Shown: piece by piece, positions 44,813 to 56,901 of the stretch | Layout of the letters: every line of letters starts with the position of its first letter | Position numbering within the stretch: the stretch's first letter is position 1 | Assembly (NCBI GenBank): GCA_021521415.1 | Contig: JAIQDT010000827.1 | Location: 563,001 to 627,000 of the forward strand | Source: Bidens hawaiensis | Taxonomy: Eukaryota; Streptophyta; Magnoliopsida; Asterales; Asteraceae | Direction: 5' to 3' | Length of the DNA: 64,000 bases | The notes under the pieces: generated by a model | What the model saw: only the letters and a program-made list of their open reading frames with translations | Databases searched by the model: none | Told to the model about the DNA's origin: nothing | Made by a program: the position numbers and the translations under genes

Positions 44813-45951
44813 TGATGTTCGGTTTATTTGTATATAGTTTGGATCGTTAATTTAGTTATTTTAATAGTTTAGTTTAGGAACTTTGGTACTTCATATGGGT
44901 TTATTGTATCTCAGGTCACATGTGCTTTAAGTGATTAATTTAGACATGCACGAGCCCGGAATGAAGACTCGGGATGTCCAGCACGCAAAACGAGATGGAA
45001 AATGAACCTGCTGGTGAAGCCACCCATCTCGTATCGCGACGGCGTGTGAAAAAGGGTCATCGCGATACGTGATGCCATTAAATATTATTAAAAGGTGTTG
45101 ACTTATGCGCGATGGACCAGGGAAGAGACCCATCATGATACACGATGGGTCCCACAGTCGGGAAAATGTTAGGGTTTGTTTAAAATACGTTTTGACGACC
45201 CTAATCGAGATTATTCAGTTTCCAGAGCAGTTTCTAAAGAGAATAGCAGCCTACCATCACTTCCATTCATCTCAAGGCCATAGACATGATCCATATCACT
45301 CAAATCGAAGACCGAGAGATGCCAAGACGCGGCTAGTTCCTTCGAGTCATACCCGGGATGTATAGTTTGTAATCTTTTAGTTATTTTCTCATGTACTAGA
45401 ACAACTAATTGTAATTGTCTTTGTGTTAATCTATGAGTATTGATGTTTAGTATGTCCGTGCATTTAGTCTGTTTAGGTTTTTGTCGAGCAGAATGATTAG
45501 TTTTTCGGTTGCTATAACCATTGCTCGTAGGGTTGTGTTAACTAGTTAATTGCAAGCAAGCATACAATTGCCCTTAGTTGAGTCACACTGGCAGGGACTG
45601 TTTGATAACCAGTGCCGTGTGTTAGAGATTGTGGATACCTAAGGTTTAGCCCGTTAATCAATCCTTAGTTAACTTAGGATAATTAATCTGTTAGGTTGCA
45701 TGTGAATACTGTTAATTACTTACTTGAATTCCCGGGTGTGATTTGCTTTGTTTGATTGAATATTTGCTTAAGTTATTTGTTTACTATTAAACCAATCCAA
45801 TTGCTAGTGTGATAAGCACTTTGAATAGTTACTTCATAATGTTAGGAATCGGTTTCACTTTACACTAACCACATACTCTACCTACTTACCTTGACTAGCT
45901 TAAGGTGATTATGACACTTGATTTAATTGTTTTTTTTTCTAGATAACGACA
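44813..45951 (+). repeat. 3' LTR of the Athila element
   Basis: 1139 bp. It contains CATCTCGTATCGCGACGG, TCATCGCGATACGTGATG and CATCATGATACACGATGG dyads at about 45025-45150, diverged forms of the spacer palindromes. Confidence 0.88.
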
Positions 45952-46264
45952 GTCTAGCATCACTTTACCCAATCTAACATCCTACAAACTTTCACGTGAT
46001 AGTGAGATCGTATGATAGACCCTTTTAACGAAAACGTACAAGCTAGATCCAAAATTGTAGGTGTTGTTTGATGTTGAGCCCTTTACGTTTTCTTCTAATC
46101 TTGAGTGGATCTAAACAGTGGTTAAGTCCAATCTTGAATTTAAGACAAAAGAGAAACCTTGATTCTTGAGAGCTTAAGTGTGTGTTTTGGATAGTGAATT
46201 ATGATTGAGAATTATTCCAAAAATGGTATAAGTGGAGTATTTATACCCTAAGCCCACCCTTAAT

Positions 46265-47073
46265 CTCATTCTTATTTTTCTCGAAACGTAAACTTTTATA
46301 AACAACCGGCAAACAGGCCCCCTCCACAAGCCAGAGGGCAACCACAACCCCTAAAACTCAATTACATGAAAATGAATTTACACCAATTTTGATCAATCAA
46401 TCGAAGCTTTTCTAGATTTATGATTATACCACAAAAAGCCCAACGATTTAATCTCCCATATTATCAAATCAACCTTGATCTCTATCCTTGCAAAGACTTT
46501 TTGATTCCTTTCTTTCCAAATGCTCCAACAAGCAATAATCACTAACCCGTGGAACACTTCCTTCTCCTTATCCCCTAACCCCACTTACTTATTCAACTCC
46601 AAGACATTTCTAGCCGAAAAACCGAAGATTGGCGGAACCCTACACCAATGGCTTAAATGATCCCACACTTTCGCCGCCACCAAATACCCTGTCATGAGAT
46701 GCTCTATTGTTTCCAACCCTTCTTCACACAAAGGACATATGCTTGTCACTCCTTGTATATTCCTTCTATTTAATGCCTCCCAAGTAAGAACTCGGCTCAA
46801 TTCCGCCCTGAAAAACTGAAGATTGGCGGAACCCTACACCAATGACTTAAATGATCCCACACTTTAGCTGCCACCAAGCACCCTATCGTGAGATGCTCTA
46901 TATATAGTTTCCAACCGTTCTTCACACAAAGGACATATGCCGGTCACTCCTTGTATATTCCTTCTTTTTAAAGCCTCCCAAGTAGGAACACGGTTCAGTT
47001 CCGCCGTCCAAGCGTGTATGTTGCATTTATCCGGGATCCATTTACTCCACTTCAAAGCATAGTTATTATTCAC
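46265..47073 (-). pseudogene. LINE 3' fragment: reverse-transcriptase zinc-binding domain
   Basis: The minus strand reads RVPTWEALKRRNIQGVTGIC, then CPLCEERLETI, and in a second copy CPLCEEGLETIEHLMTG with KVWDHLSHWCRVPPIFGFSA, followed by CWSIWKERNQKVFARIEIKV. This is the zf-RVT domain (CPxC...EExxHL...CxxAxxVW) and the tail of plant L1-type LINE ORF2. The domain is duplicated in tandem. A short 3' UTR-like tail reaches about 46265. The RT and endonuclease parts are absent. Confidence 0.85.
46605..47012 (-). repeat. About 200-bp tandem duplication within the LINE fragment
   Basis: Two adjacent copies share GAAGATTGGCGGAACCCTAC, CACACAAAGGACATATG and TCCTTGTATATTCCTTCT. They differ at roughly one base in ten plus a short insertion (ATATATAG) in the right copy, so the duplication is not recent. 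Confidence 0.88.
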
Positions 47074-47329
47074 TTCTATTTTTAACCAATAATTTCTTGA
47101 TCGAGTTTACCGAAAACTCTCCCCAATTTCTTGACTGAGTTTACAGAATTATTATTCACCCATAATTAATTAACTTAATTTTAATTAATTATTAAATACT
47201 AGCAATATATATTAAGTCCTTTATTTATTATTTATCAAAATTTCGGATGTTTCATAATATATCCTAACATATTTAACATCTAAACACAAAATACACAAGC
47301 AGCACAAAACCAATGAATAGAAAATTTGT

Positions 47330-47690
47330 AGCATCTTTCTCTCCACGTACTTTCATCACTTTCTCAAATCCACCAACCATTTGGTACTTTAGTCAATTTC
47401 TTAAAAGATATGAAATGTGGAGTCCTTTTCGTTGGTTTTTGTTTAGTTGGGGGTTTCTCTTCTGAGTATGAAGTTGTGAAAACGTACTATCTTTATTAAA
47501 TTAAAATTAAACAAGCAGCACATACCAACAATTTTTCCATCATTTTTCCAAACCCACCAACAATTTGGCACTTTCATCAAAATCTAATAAAAGTTTGATA
47601 TGTGGAGTCATTTCTTTGGTTTATGCTAGTCATGGTTTCTCTTCTGATTATGAATTGTTAAAACGTATTATCTTCATTTTATTGTATAAC
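47330..47690. repeat. Degenerate tandem duplication of about 190 bp
   Basis: Two copies share CCACCAACMATTTGG, TATGWAATGTGGAGTC-like and GGTTTCTCTTCTGAKTATGAA. Unknown element type. Confidence 0.65.
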
Positions 47691-47751
47691 TAGAAGAAAA
47701 AGACTTTTTAACAAATTTACTGCAGCTTATAATGTTGGAAGCACTACAAAA

Positions 47752-48060
47752 ATAGAGGAGTATCACCAACGACCATATCCATTGGAAATTCCTTGCTAAT
47801 GACGGTTACCGAATAAAAAGGGCGTTAGATTTTTGTTAGTAAGGCAATATTATTTATGACATTTACCAACATATATATGTTACCTTGGTGCACTTCACTT
47901 ATGGGTTATCAATAATTGTTGTAAATTAAGTCGTCTCATATACTTGTTTCTGGCATATTACCGATGGAACTCTATCGAAGGGTTACGTACGCCTACCTTT
48001 GGTTTTTATGGATAGCATTGCCCTCGGTAATTGAATATATCAAACTTTGTTAATAGGTAA
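47752..48060 (+). mobile_element. CACTA element terminus fragment
   Basis: CACTACAAAAATAGAGGAG is a canonical CACTA terminal repeat, followed by diverged subterminal repeats (GACGGTTACC, GGTTACGTACG, TTACCGATGG). The opposite end (TTTTTGTAGTG) was not found in the window. Confidence 0.6.
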
Positions 48061-48114
48061 TGGAAAATATAAATAAATTATAACTTGAAAATAAAAATGA
48101 ATGAAGCAAGAGAA

Positions 48115-48330
48115 ATGGTCATTTTTTTTGCTAGTAAATTTATCATTAAAATCAAAAAGATTACAATAAAGTGGCAGACAAACGGGCAACAAGCTGCGCC
48201 GCAACCCCCTTTTGAATAGCAAAACTAATTCTACTAAAAACAAAGCGTTAACAAAAGCCCTTGTCAATTTCCAATCAATCAAAATATGAAATGTATAATA
48301 ATAAAACAATATCCATAAAGCAATTGCAAA
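48115..48330 (-). other. Possible LINE 3'-end remnant
   Basis: Sequence around TCATTAAAATCAAAAAGATT and GGCAGACAAACGGGCAAC resembles plant LINE 3' ends in minus orientation. No domain is left, so the call is weak. Confidence 0.3.
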
Positions 48331-48564
48331 CCTTTAATTAAGATTAGATTAGCAGTAACTATATGAATATTAGAACCATTTTTTAAAACTTTAAATTTCA
48401 TTTTGATTGGGTTTATAATTTGATAACAAGGGCCCTTTAAAAGATTCCAAAGTTATAACGTCCCACCAAACTTCATGTCCATCCGCCTATGAAGTTGCAT
48501 GCAATCACTCAACTTCAAATAGAGCCAAAATAATAACGGACATAAGATGTTCATATATAGTAAA

Positions 48565-49080
48565 CTAGGTTATTGACCCGTGTATTACACGGACAGAAAT
48601 ATAAAAAACCATTCAAGTAAACGCATATATAATTTCAAACGACTACATTTTTTTAATATGCCTTTTGAGACATCAATATAATTTATAATTGCAAGTCATA
48701 TTTAAACGAAAACATAATAGTGAAAGACATGGACTTAGAAAAAATGACATTAACAAGTAGAATGTTTACAAACTAAATTTTAAACTTTAAAACATAAACT
48801 TCAAAAGCTATAAATGTTTACTTATAAACAATATTTTTTGCTTTGTTTGTAACTTTCTCTTGCTTATCTAAAATAAGTATTTATATTTTGTTCGTCTATA
48901 CTCTTCACTCTTGATAAATCTATATAAAGTTGACCATGTGTAAAACGGGTCTTTTAAGTATGCCAACTCTTACTATAGACTGGCATAAACTTTTGTTGAT
49001 GATCATTGCAAAACCAAACTACAACAGGAAACTGTTTTCTCTAAAATTTAAGCATAAGCTTTTTTTTATCTGAAGTGTCA

Positions 49081-49115
<35 letters not shown>

Positions 49116-51427
49116 AACAATTTATAAATTTTGTATTTGGTCAAATTATTTTAAATAAATGTTATGTTTGTCCTTAACTCACATATAAAAAATGCATTTT
49201 AATAATCACAAAATTAATAATTTATTTTAGTGAACATAACACCATCTGTCAAAAAAAAACTATATAGAAGGGTTCCTTATTTTGTTTCATTCACTTAAAT
49301 ATTTTCAAATTTTCATAAAATAGATCGTTTTACTTTGAATAATTTATTTGTTATGAAAAATAAACCTATATTTTTATTTAATTTTGCGTGATACAATAAT
49401 ATTCATAAATTAATTCGTTTTACCTCGAATAATTAATTTGCTGTAAAAACTAATCCTATATATTTTATTTAATTTAGTATGCCACAACAATACGTGTTAA
49501 AAATTCATTTTATGGAATTATAAATTTTTTAAACTAAATTCTATTTAAACCATCATAAATATATTATGTCAAATAAATGTGGCTATTTTATATATTTAAT
49601 ATAAATGTTAGTGTAATTTGGAAGAGATGATGGTTATACTGGTCCAAACTTTTTTACTAAAAGAAATAGACGTATCAGATTTTGACCAATTTAAGAAAAT
49701 GTAAACAAATATGATACACAATAAAACTATCATATATTATTAATGGGACTACGTTTTATATAACAATGCTACTTAAAATTACATATTACATGGAAAAATT
49801 AATCAACACATTATAAGTAGTAACATGCACAAAATTGTCACCTTTACGACAAAGGATGACCAACTTGCAGTCATGTTGCCAAATATTATCGCTGAAGATT
49901 TATGTATATCCACAAAATCCTGTCGCATTTAACCAATAAAAAAAGAAAGATGAAACTATAATATTATTATAATGACGTACCGTTCAAAAAATCCCCAAAT
50001 ACAAATAGCTCTCTGAAAGGATCAACTTAAAAGAAAATATCAATAGTTCAATTGTAATATGTCTTTTCTTGTAATTAAATTCTCAATATTTTTGTGAAAC
50101 GATCACCTAATCCAAATCATTGGATACAGCAACATAGCCAAGCCCATTACTAACTATCTTTGCCACTGTGGCATCTCAAATTTGTAATTTCTAATGTTAT
50201 TAGTCTTACCTGATAAGAAAGCCCGAATGTAAACAACATGTATTATGACTTTTATACCCTTGGTCTATATATGTAATTGATACACACCAAAACCAACCCA
50301 TCATATCCTACTCATTAAATAAAGTTAGCTATTTTGAATTATTATGATTTAATAGTTTTTTAAACAACTCGTTTCGACCCGAACTCATTATGATCATTAT
50401 TACCCATTTTAACCCGAATCTAATTTGGCTTGTTACTCCATCCAACCCGACCCGCTTGTTTAAAATAACATAAAAATTAAGAATGCATCATTAATAAATT
50501 TGTTTATACTACAATTTAAAACAACTGGTTTTGACTCAAACTCGTTATCTTGGGAATTTCCGTCCAAGGAAATTCTTAATTTTCCATTTACTGTATATTC
50601 TTTTCCTTCTGATCTCCAAATTTTAAATTTGATTTTGCAACATAGGCGCGCATGTTTAATGTATGACAATTTACTAACAAAAGGAGCAAGAATAGAACAA
50701 TTTATAGGAGCATAAGTGACTCACCAGTGGAGAATAGCAATTTATCATCTTCGACATCTAAAGCTTCAATTGCGAATCAAAATTAGCAAATGATAAGAAA
50801 AGTAGTTCAATTTTAATTTAAAAGTCATTTGCAAATGCAGTTAATTCAATATGCGCAGATACCAAAAAAAATGTTATTAACAGAAAAGGTCAAACTTTAT
50901 GCAGAATTAATGCAAAAGCATATAGAGAGGAAAGATTATGATTACCTCCAAATAAGAAACAATAACTTCTACATATATTAGTCCAAGCAGTGATTTCAAT
51001 TTCTCGATTCTAAACTCTTCAAAAACACCAAGAATTTGATAGCATTGTAGACACGAAGCAAGTTAAATTGAGGGAAAGGAATAAAAATTAGGGTTATGAA
51101 ACGTATACAGGTCCATAATTGGTTGTCTATGAGAAAACGCATCAAATTAAATGATTATTATGATCTTAATTTTGAATTATTTTATTAGTAACAAATTTTA
51201 TGAGGGCTTATTATTTTTGAAATATAATAAAATCAACCAATAGGAATGGAATGAGCCAAAAAGAATGTCTTTAATAGTATTTATTATATATATTAAATGA
51301 TTCTTATGATTTTAATTTTGAATTATTTATTAGTAACAAATTCTATGAGAGCTTATTATTTTTGAAATATAGTAAAATCAACCAATAAGAATGAGCCAAA
51401 ATGAATTTTTTTAATAGTATATATAGA
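48565..51427 (-). mobile_element. Helitron with helicase remnant (minus strand)
   Basis: On the minus strand the 5' end is TCTATATATACTATTAAA at 51427, preceded by A. The 3' end is a hairpin CCGTGT/ACACGG (48578-48592), ten bases, then CTAG (48565-48568), followed by T. This A|TC...CTAG|T structure, with no TSD, defines a Helitron. Length is 2863 bp. A fragment at about 48850-48950 encodes the end of a RepHel helicase. The 5' terminal 140 bp is duplicated in tandem (about 51144-51290 and 51294-51430). It lies just upstream of copy C. Confidence 0.85.
48850..49010 (-). pseudogene. RepHel (Pif1-like) helicase C-terminal remnant
   Basis: The minus strand at 48900-48950 reads TRFTHGQLYIDLSRVKS, the conserved motif VI region of Pif1-family Helitron helicases (HGQLYVALSRVxS). 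Upstream on the same strand is FCNDHQQKFMPVYSKSWHT, which I do not place with confidence. Stops flank the remnant. Confidence 0.72.
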
Positions 51428-51429
51428 TA

Positions 51430-52001
51430 GTAATCATAGGTTATAAAAGTATCTACCACACTAAACTTTCACAAACAGTCACATCATTGTCATATCAAAT
51501 ATCGATCTTCTTTAAAAATCCTACTTTTTTCCATAACAACAAACTTATTAAAAAAATTATCAAAGAGAGAGACAAACTTCTCACCCAAGGACTTCTTTCC
51601 ACAATGGTGGACTTTGCTTGTCTTGAGTTTGTTGTCTGCCACATAGATTCGGACCTAAGAATATGAAGACTGTTGTGGATGCTCTAGTGATAAACCATAC
51701 ACGAGGCCTAATGTGGGGCCTACCCACCGGTCCACGTCCACCTACCATTCAGGCTGGTGCATGCAATTCAGGTAAGATTATAAACCAAACTGGAGGGTGA
51801 CTGACTTAGGTGATCAGCATAAGCTCGTGTTTTGGTATATGCAAGCGTAAGGTATTTATTTCAAAAACCAACAAGTAGATAAACAGTTATATTATGCTAT
51901 CCATAAGTATGTTGAATCAATATTAATCACTATTCATTCTTTTATACTATTTCTTCATACACACACACCGTTGTTTTACTAACTTTTTAAATCTGTTTTA
52001 G
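51430..52001 (+). other. Upstream region of copy C with candidate extra exon
   Basis: Between about 51600 and 51771 an open stretch ends CAATTCAG|GTAAGATT, an excellent donor, and its last two bases give phase with the next exon (AG|C = Ser). One frame ends WCMQFS. I could not match it to the known linker, and no ABC1-kinase motif is seen. It may be a 5' untranslated or new first exon. Confidence 0.35.
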
Positions 52002-55000
52002 CAACATGAATAATGGAGCAGCTGATAATAGATGGGTATATGAAAGTCCAGTCAATTCTGATGTAGAAGCGAAGCTTAGGCTTTTCTTGGTTGAATTAAA
52101 GAATGCAGATAAAATACTTGGAATCCAGGTACGCTAAATGCTGATAAAATATTTGAATCCAAGTGTACTTCCACTTGGCAGTCTGAATTATGACACGACA
52201 TGAGGCTATACTACAACTCACAAGAACTACGGGCTTGGGTTTAATATAAACGGGTTTGTCTGTTTCTATATATTCAAACCCACGTGTTCACCGGGTTAAT
52301 TAGCTTATTCCATTTATTTTTAAAATTATAGTTTTAAATTGGGTTTTATTTCATAAATTTTGAAATCATAAATTATATTTACCAACGATATTAGCAAAAC
52401 AAACTTAGACATTTTGAAATTACCTAAATAGTAGTTTGACTTTATCTGTTTTTATTTTTACCAATTACTAAACATGTGTCACCAATCACTAATGGGTTTG
52501 AACTTTAGTTAAAATCTTCTGCACCGGCGTAAAATCCCCCAAATTACTGAACATGTGGATTTCTTCATCACTTGTTCCTGGTCTGGCTTCGTTTACCGCT
52601 GATGAGGTTCGGAAAAAGTTGGGACGAAGGCGAAAATTTTTTCAGGCCTTAAGTAAGGAGTATTTTGTTGCGTTTAAACAATTTAATTTTGATATGGGCT
52701 TACTTGGTTATAAGTTAGGTTATGTAAAAAACTTTTGTATAAAAATATGATTAAACATGTTTCAAATGGGACTAGAACCCATAACCTTTAGGTTAAGAGT
52801 AATACACCTTTACCACTAAACCAAGCTAGCGGTTATGCAATTGGGTTTAAACACTAAATATACATATTTTCTAATAAAAATACACATATAATTTTTTTAT
52901 AAAAAAAATTCGGACCTATCAGAGTGTCGGGCCTATGGTCGTCGACCACCTAGCCCCCCTTAGGGCCGGCCCTAATTAGGAGTGATGCTATTCAGCATTC
53001 GAGTGTGAGTGATGGTCAAATCCATCCTAACAATGATGCTGATGCGATTATGTTTGGTATTTTACACATGCTTAACTGAAAAAATTAACGGCGTTAGCAA
53101 GTAAGTACTTCCGTAGTTACAAAATTCAATCATTTTTACCATCTTAATAATAACTTTATAACTATAAGTATCAAGTTTGTAATTAGTTAAGTTTCGGGAT
53201 CAAGAGTGCAATATGTGCAAATCATAGGGACTAACCATGCAATTAAGTCTAATAATAATAATAATAATAAGAATAAAGTTTTGAGTTAAATAGGTCGTGT
53301 TTATATCAACCTGTAAATGTTCATATTATATGTGTTTATATACCCGACAAGATTTTTCATATTTGTATCGTTTGGGTTGGACCTGCGAGTATGACCTGTT
53401 TAGCACCTCTAGTTTGGGTTTGGTATAAATGGGTTCAAGTGAGTTTCGGGTTGAACGAAAGAATACAACTAGTTAACTGGTCATGTTCTTGTCAAACAAG
53501 GCGGATTCGTAGGGTGTTAAAAAATCCCAATCTGTAACCGAAATATATGAAAATCAGAATCCATATTATCCGAAAATTCGAATATCCAAAATTTCGGATA
53601 TCCGAATCTCGGATATCTGAAATTTCGGATTCGGGTAGTGATTTTGAAAATTTTCGGTTAGTTCAGATATACGACCTAGCCGAAATATTTTTTTAATTAT
53701 TAAATAATAAATATTATTTATAAATTTCGGATAATTTTCGGATATTTCGGATACATTGGATAATTTTTTTGATATTTCGGTTAATTTTTGGATATCCATT
53801 TGGATATCTTAATCCTTATCCCAAATTTCGGATACGGATTTGGATAGTGGAATCCACTATCCGAAATGTTTGAATATACGAAGTTCGGGTATTTGAAACT
53901 CGAAATATCTAATTTTGAACACCCTTGTTAACCATAGTAACCCACGTATTTGTCATTTTATTTTCTAAGTATCTATAATGTTATAAATTAAATCAATTGG
54001 GTAATTTTTTTAACACAAATGAAAACAATCTGGCAAAAATGATAATGTTGGTGTTAGTATGTAACATATCACATATGCCAATAGAATATTTTAGGTAATT
54101 TGTTTTGTTTTGGGCTGGACCCCAATGAAGACAGCCCATTAGGATTCCTTCTTCAACTACACAAAGTGGCCACAAATCTATTTTATGACAAATAATTTCA
54201 GTCGCTTATTAGTTCTGTCCCTAAGGGTGGTTGGAGTGCAGCATTTCCCTCCTGCAACCATTTCTCTGTTTCACATTAGCATCTGCATCACATCATTTTA
54301 TTTCATCCCATCTCATCTCAAAACCATGAAATTCATCAAGTTATCCCACCCCTCTTCAAACTATTTTTAAATTATTCAAAACAAATAAATATTATTAACA
54401 TCTAATTATTATTATTATTATTATTAAAATAATTATTATGCATTTTCTTGATGTTTGGAATTTTGTTAATTACAATCAAGTTTCAGGATCGTTTGCACAA
54501 GTTCACCATCTATCCCTAAATTTTTCAGTACCACAAACATGTTTGGTGTTACCCTATAGTACCAAACCATTTTTCATCCTATATTAATCAGTTTATTACC
54601 AACAGTAACCAGTAGCATTATGTTATTGCATTTCTTAGGTTTGTGCTTACAAAGATGGGAAAGTGATAATTGACACTGCTGCTGGAGTACTCGGAAAGGA
54701 TGATCCTCGTCCGGTTCAGCCCAACAGCTTATTTCCGGTTTTCTCTGTAACTAAGGCGGTCACGGCTGGTATGATACATTGGCTGGCTGATAAAGGGTAT
54801 GTTCTCTTGTTTTCATTGAAGCTAGACAATCCACCGACATTTGAATGACATGCTAAAACGAATAATACTGTTGTGTATTATATATGAATATAAAAATCAT
54901 ATGACTACAATAGTAATTGAAATTAATTTTATTAATAGAATGACCCAATCTTAACATGATTCAAACTATCTATAGCTGATTAAACTAATGAACTTAACTA

Positions 55001-56612
55001 AATAAACCCAAGCTATTTAATTAACTCAAACTTTAAACAATTAAACCTTTAACTAGATCTTTTTATCTCTTCATCTTTTCACATGTGAAACATTAGAAAT
55101 TCAGAATATTCTAATGAGTTTTACGTGTTAAATACAATTTGGCTGGTTTTTTCAAAACCGTTCAGGTTATTTGACCGATTTCATCTTTAGGACATAAGTA
55201 GAATCGAACAATTGATGCATGATATGTGCTTTAAAACCCATGTGTGGAATAAAAAATAATATGTATTTCATCTTAGGAAACTCAAACTTGACGAAAAAGT
55301 TGCGAATATTTGGCCGGAGTTTGGTACGAATGGGAAAGATGACATAAAGGTGTGCTTAATCTCATTTCTTCTTACTTGGCAAACTCTCGTGAATTTTTCA
55401 ATAACAGGATAAAGATAAAATATGAGAAATCAAATTAACTAATTATCGTTCCTTTAATCTCTCAGGTTAATCATATACTTAATCATACAGCTGGTCTACC
55501 CAATGCTCTTGCTGGCATTTCTGAAAATGATCATACATTATTTTGTGATTTTGACGAGTGTCTAAAGCGCATTGCTAAGGTTGCACCCGAGACTGAACCT
55601 GGATGTGTACAGTTATATCATTATCTATCATATGGCTGGCTATGTGGTGGGATCATTGAGGTAAGTTCCATGAACCGCAACCATAATCATTTTTATTTTA
55701 ACTTTATTTAACAGTTTTGCTTGTTTTATTTTGTTTTTTTGCTTACATTTTAATCAAGTACTATCCACAATAAGGTATTTTAAATACATTATTTTGGATA
55801 CAACTTGGTTTTCAATAGATGGGAATCATGGGATGATTTATATGTTGAATGTGCAGCATGCATCCGGTAAGAAGTTTCAGGACATCCTTAAGGAAGCTAT
55901 CATGCGGCCACTTAACGTTGAAGGCAAGCTTTACATAGGGATTCCACCCGGTATTACAAATTAATCAAAAGATATAGTTTTTGTATACTTTGTCAAAAGT
56001 TAATTTATAAAAATATTGTTCTACCTCCCTTTAGGTGTGGAGTCTCGTGTTGCAACTCTTACAGTAGAAGACCATATCTATCGATCCAGCATGTATTCAG
56101 CCCCGCTGCCTTCCTCGTTCACGTTCAACATGGTATCAACCCTTATTCCCTTATCAAATACTCTCAGCGTTCGACGGGCAATACTACCTGCTAGCAACGG
56201 ACACTTCTCAGCTCGTGCAGTGGCTCGCTACTATGCTACCCTAGTGGATGGTGGTGTGGTCCCACCTCGTTACCCCTCCTCACCCATGAGTGATGAAGTA
56301 GACACCAAAATCTTTAATAGCCAGAAAGGGAAAATTCATGACATGCTTTTGGGAGGCGGAGATTATAAGGATTTGACCGTCTCAAATGGACTCTATGGTC
56401 TCGGGTTTTTAAGATTTAACACTACCAATGGTTCGGTAATCGGGTTTGGTCACCCGGGTTTAGGTGGATCTACAGGTTATTGTGACATAAACAACAGGTT
56501 TGCAATTGCTGTGACCATAAATAAGTTGTCTTTAGGTGCTTTGACCGGGGAGATAATACGGTTCATTTGCTCGGAACTTGAGCTTCCCATACCGGAATTC
56601 TATGACCTTTGA
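52002..56612 (+). CDS. Beta-lactamase-related protein, copy C (six exons)
   Basis: Exons 52002-52128, 54639-54796, 55277-55349, 55466-55660, 55857-55950 and 56035-56612 have GT-AG borders and exactly consistent phases, giving about 407 residues to TGA. An ATG lies four bases into the first exon (NMNNGAADNRWVYESPVNSD). Motifs: FPVFSVTKAVTAGMIHWLAD with the Ser-x-x-Lys nucleophile (residues about 70-90), KLKLDEKVANIWPEF, NHILNHTAGLPNAL, YHYLSYGWLCGG, and GFGHPGLGGSTGYCD (HxG). These define a class C-like beta-lactamase/esterase fold, known as the C-terminal half of the plant ABC1-kinase fusion. Differences: the C-terminus ends PIPEFYDL, 10-12 residues shorter than copy A, and about 35 residues between PPRY and KIHD are missing compared with copy A. 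In HSG the Ser is Pro. No kinase half is upstream. Expression is unknown. An AATAAA signal follows at about 56694. Confidence 0.85.
52600..52975. mobile_element. GGCCGGCCC-terminus element in copy C intron 1
   Basis: The right end TAGGGCCGGCCCTAATT and the body (TTAAACAATTTAATTTTGA, TACTTGGTTATAA) match the element at 25563-25966. Read on the minus strand, AGCTTGGTTTAGTGGTAAAGG and GGTTCTAGTCCC are A- and B-box-like. The left end is not clear. Confidence 0.6.
53510..53910. repeat. TTCGGATATCCGAA-rich repeat in copy C intron 1
   Basis: Numerous direct and inverted copies of AATTTCGGATATCCGAA-like sequence. The motif is itself a dyad, so the stretch can fold into many alternative hairpins. Non-coding. 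Confidence 0.8.
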
Positions 56613-56901
56613 CTGATTGAAGAGGTTTGATCTGTTGAGGCTTGATTGCGAGTTGTAAGGTTCACTTCCTTGTTTCTATTAATTTGAAAATCATAATAAA
56701 GCTTTTTAATAATTAGTTTCGTTATAGATTATCAGGTTTTTATTTATTTTGGCATGGTTAAAAGTTTAAGTTATTTTAATTACTAAAATTAAAATTTCGT
56801 TTATGGGCTTTATTTTATTGAACCATCTGGTTACCATATCGGTTATATTAACCGAACATAATTCATGGGCTTGCTATTATAATAGCTATAAATGCAATAC
56901 A

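Larger units (their letters stand above)
38300..45951 (+). mobile_element. Athila-type gypsy element with both LTRs, interior deleted
   Basis: LTRs at 38300-39094 and 44813-45951 share start TGATGTTCG and end ATAACGACA. Between them lie an integrase 3' part, a palindrome-rich spacer, an env-position ORF and a long 3' spacer: the Athila order with gag, protease, RT and RNaseH lost. A PPT-like AAGTGTGGGGATG precedes the 3' LTR. No PBS follows the 5' LTR, which runs directly into deleted interior. Flanking 5-mers do not match, so the TSD is lost or the borders are slightly off. Confidence 0.85.
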
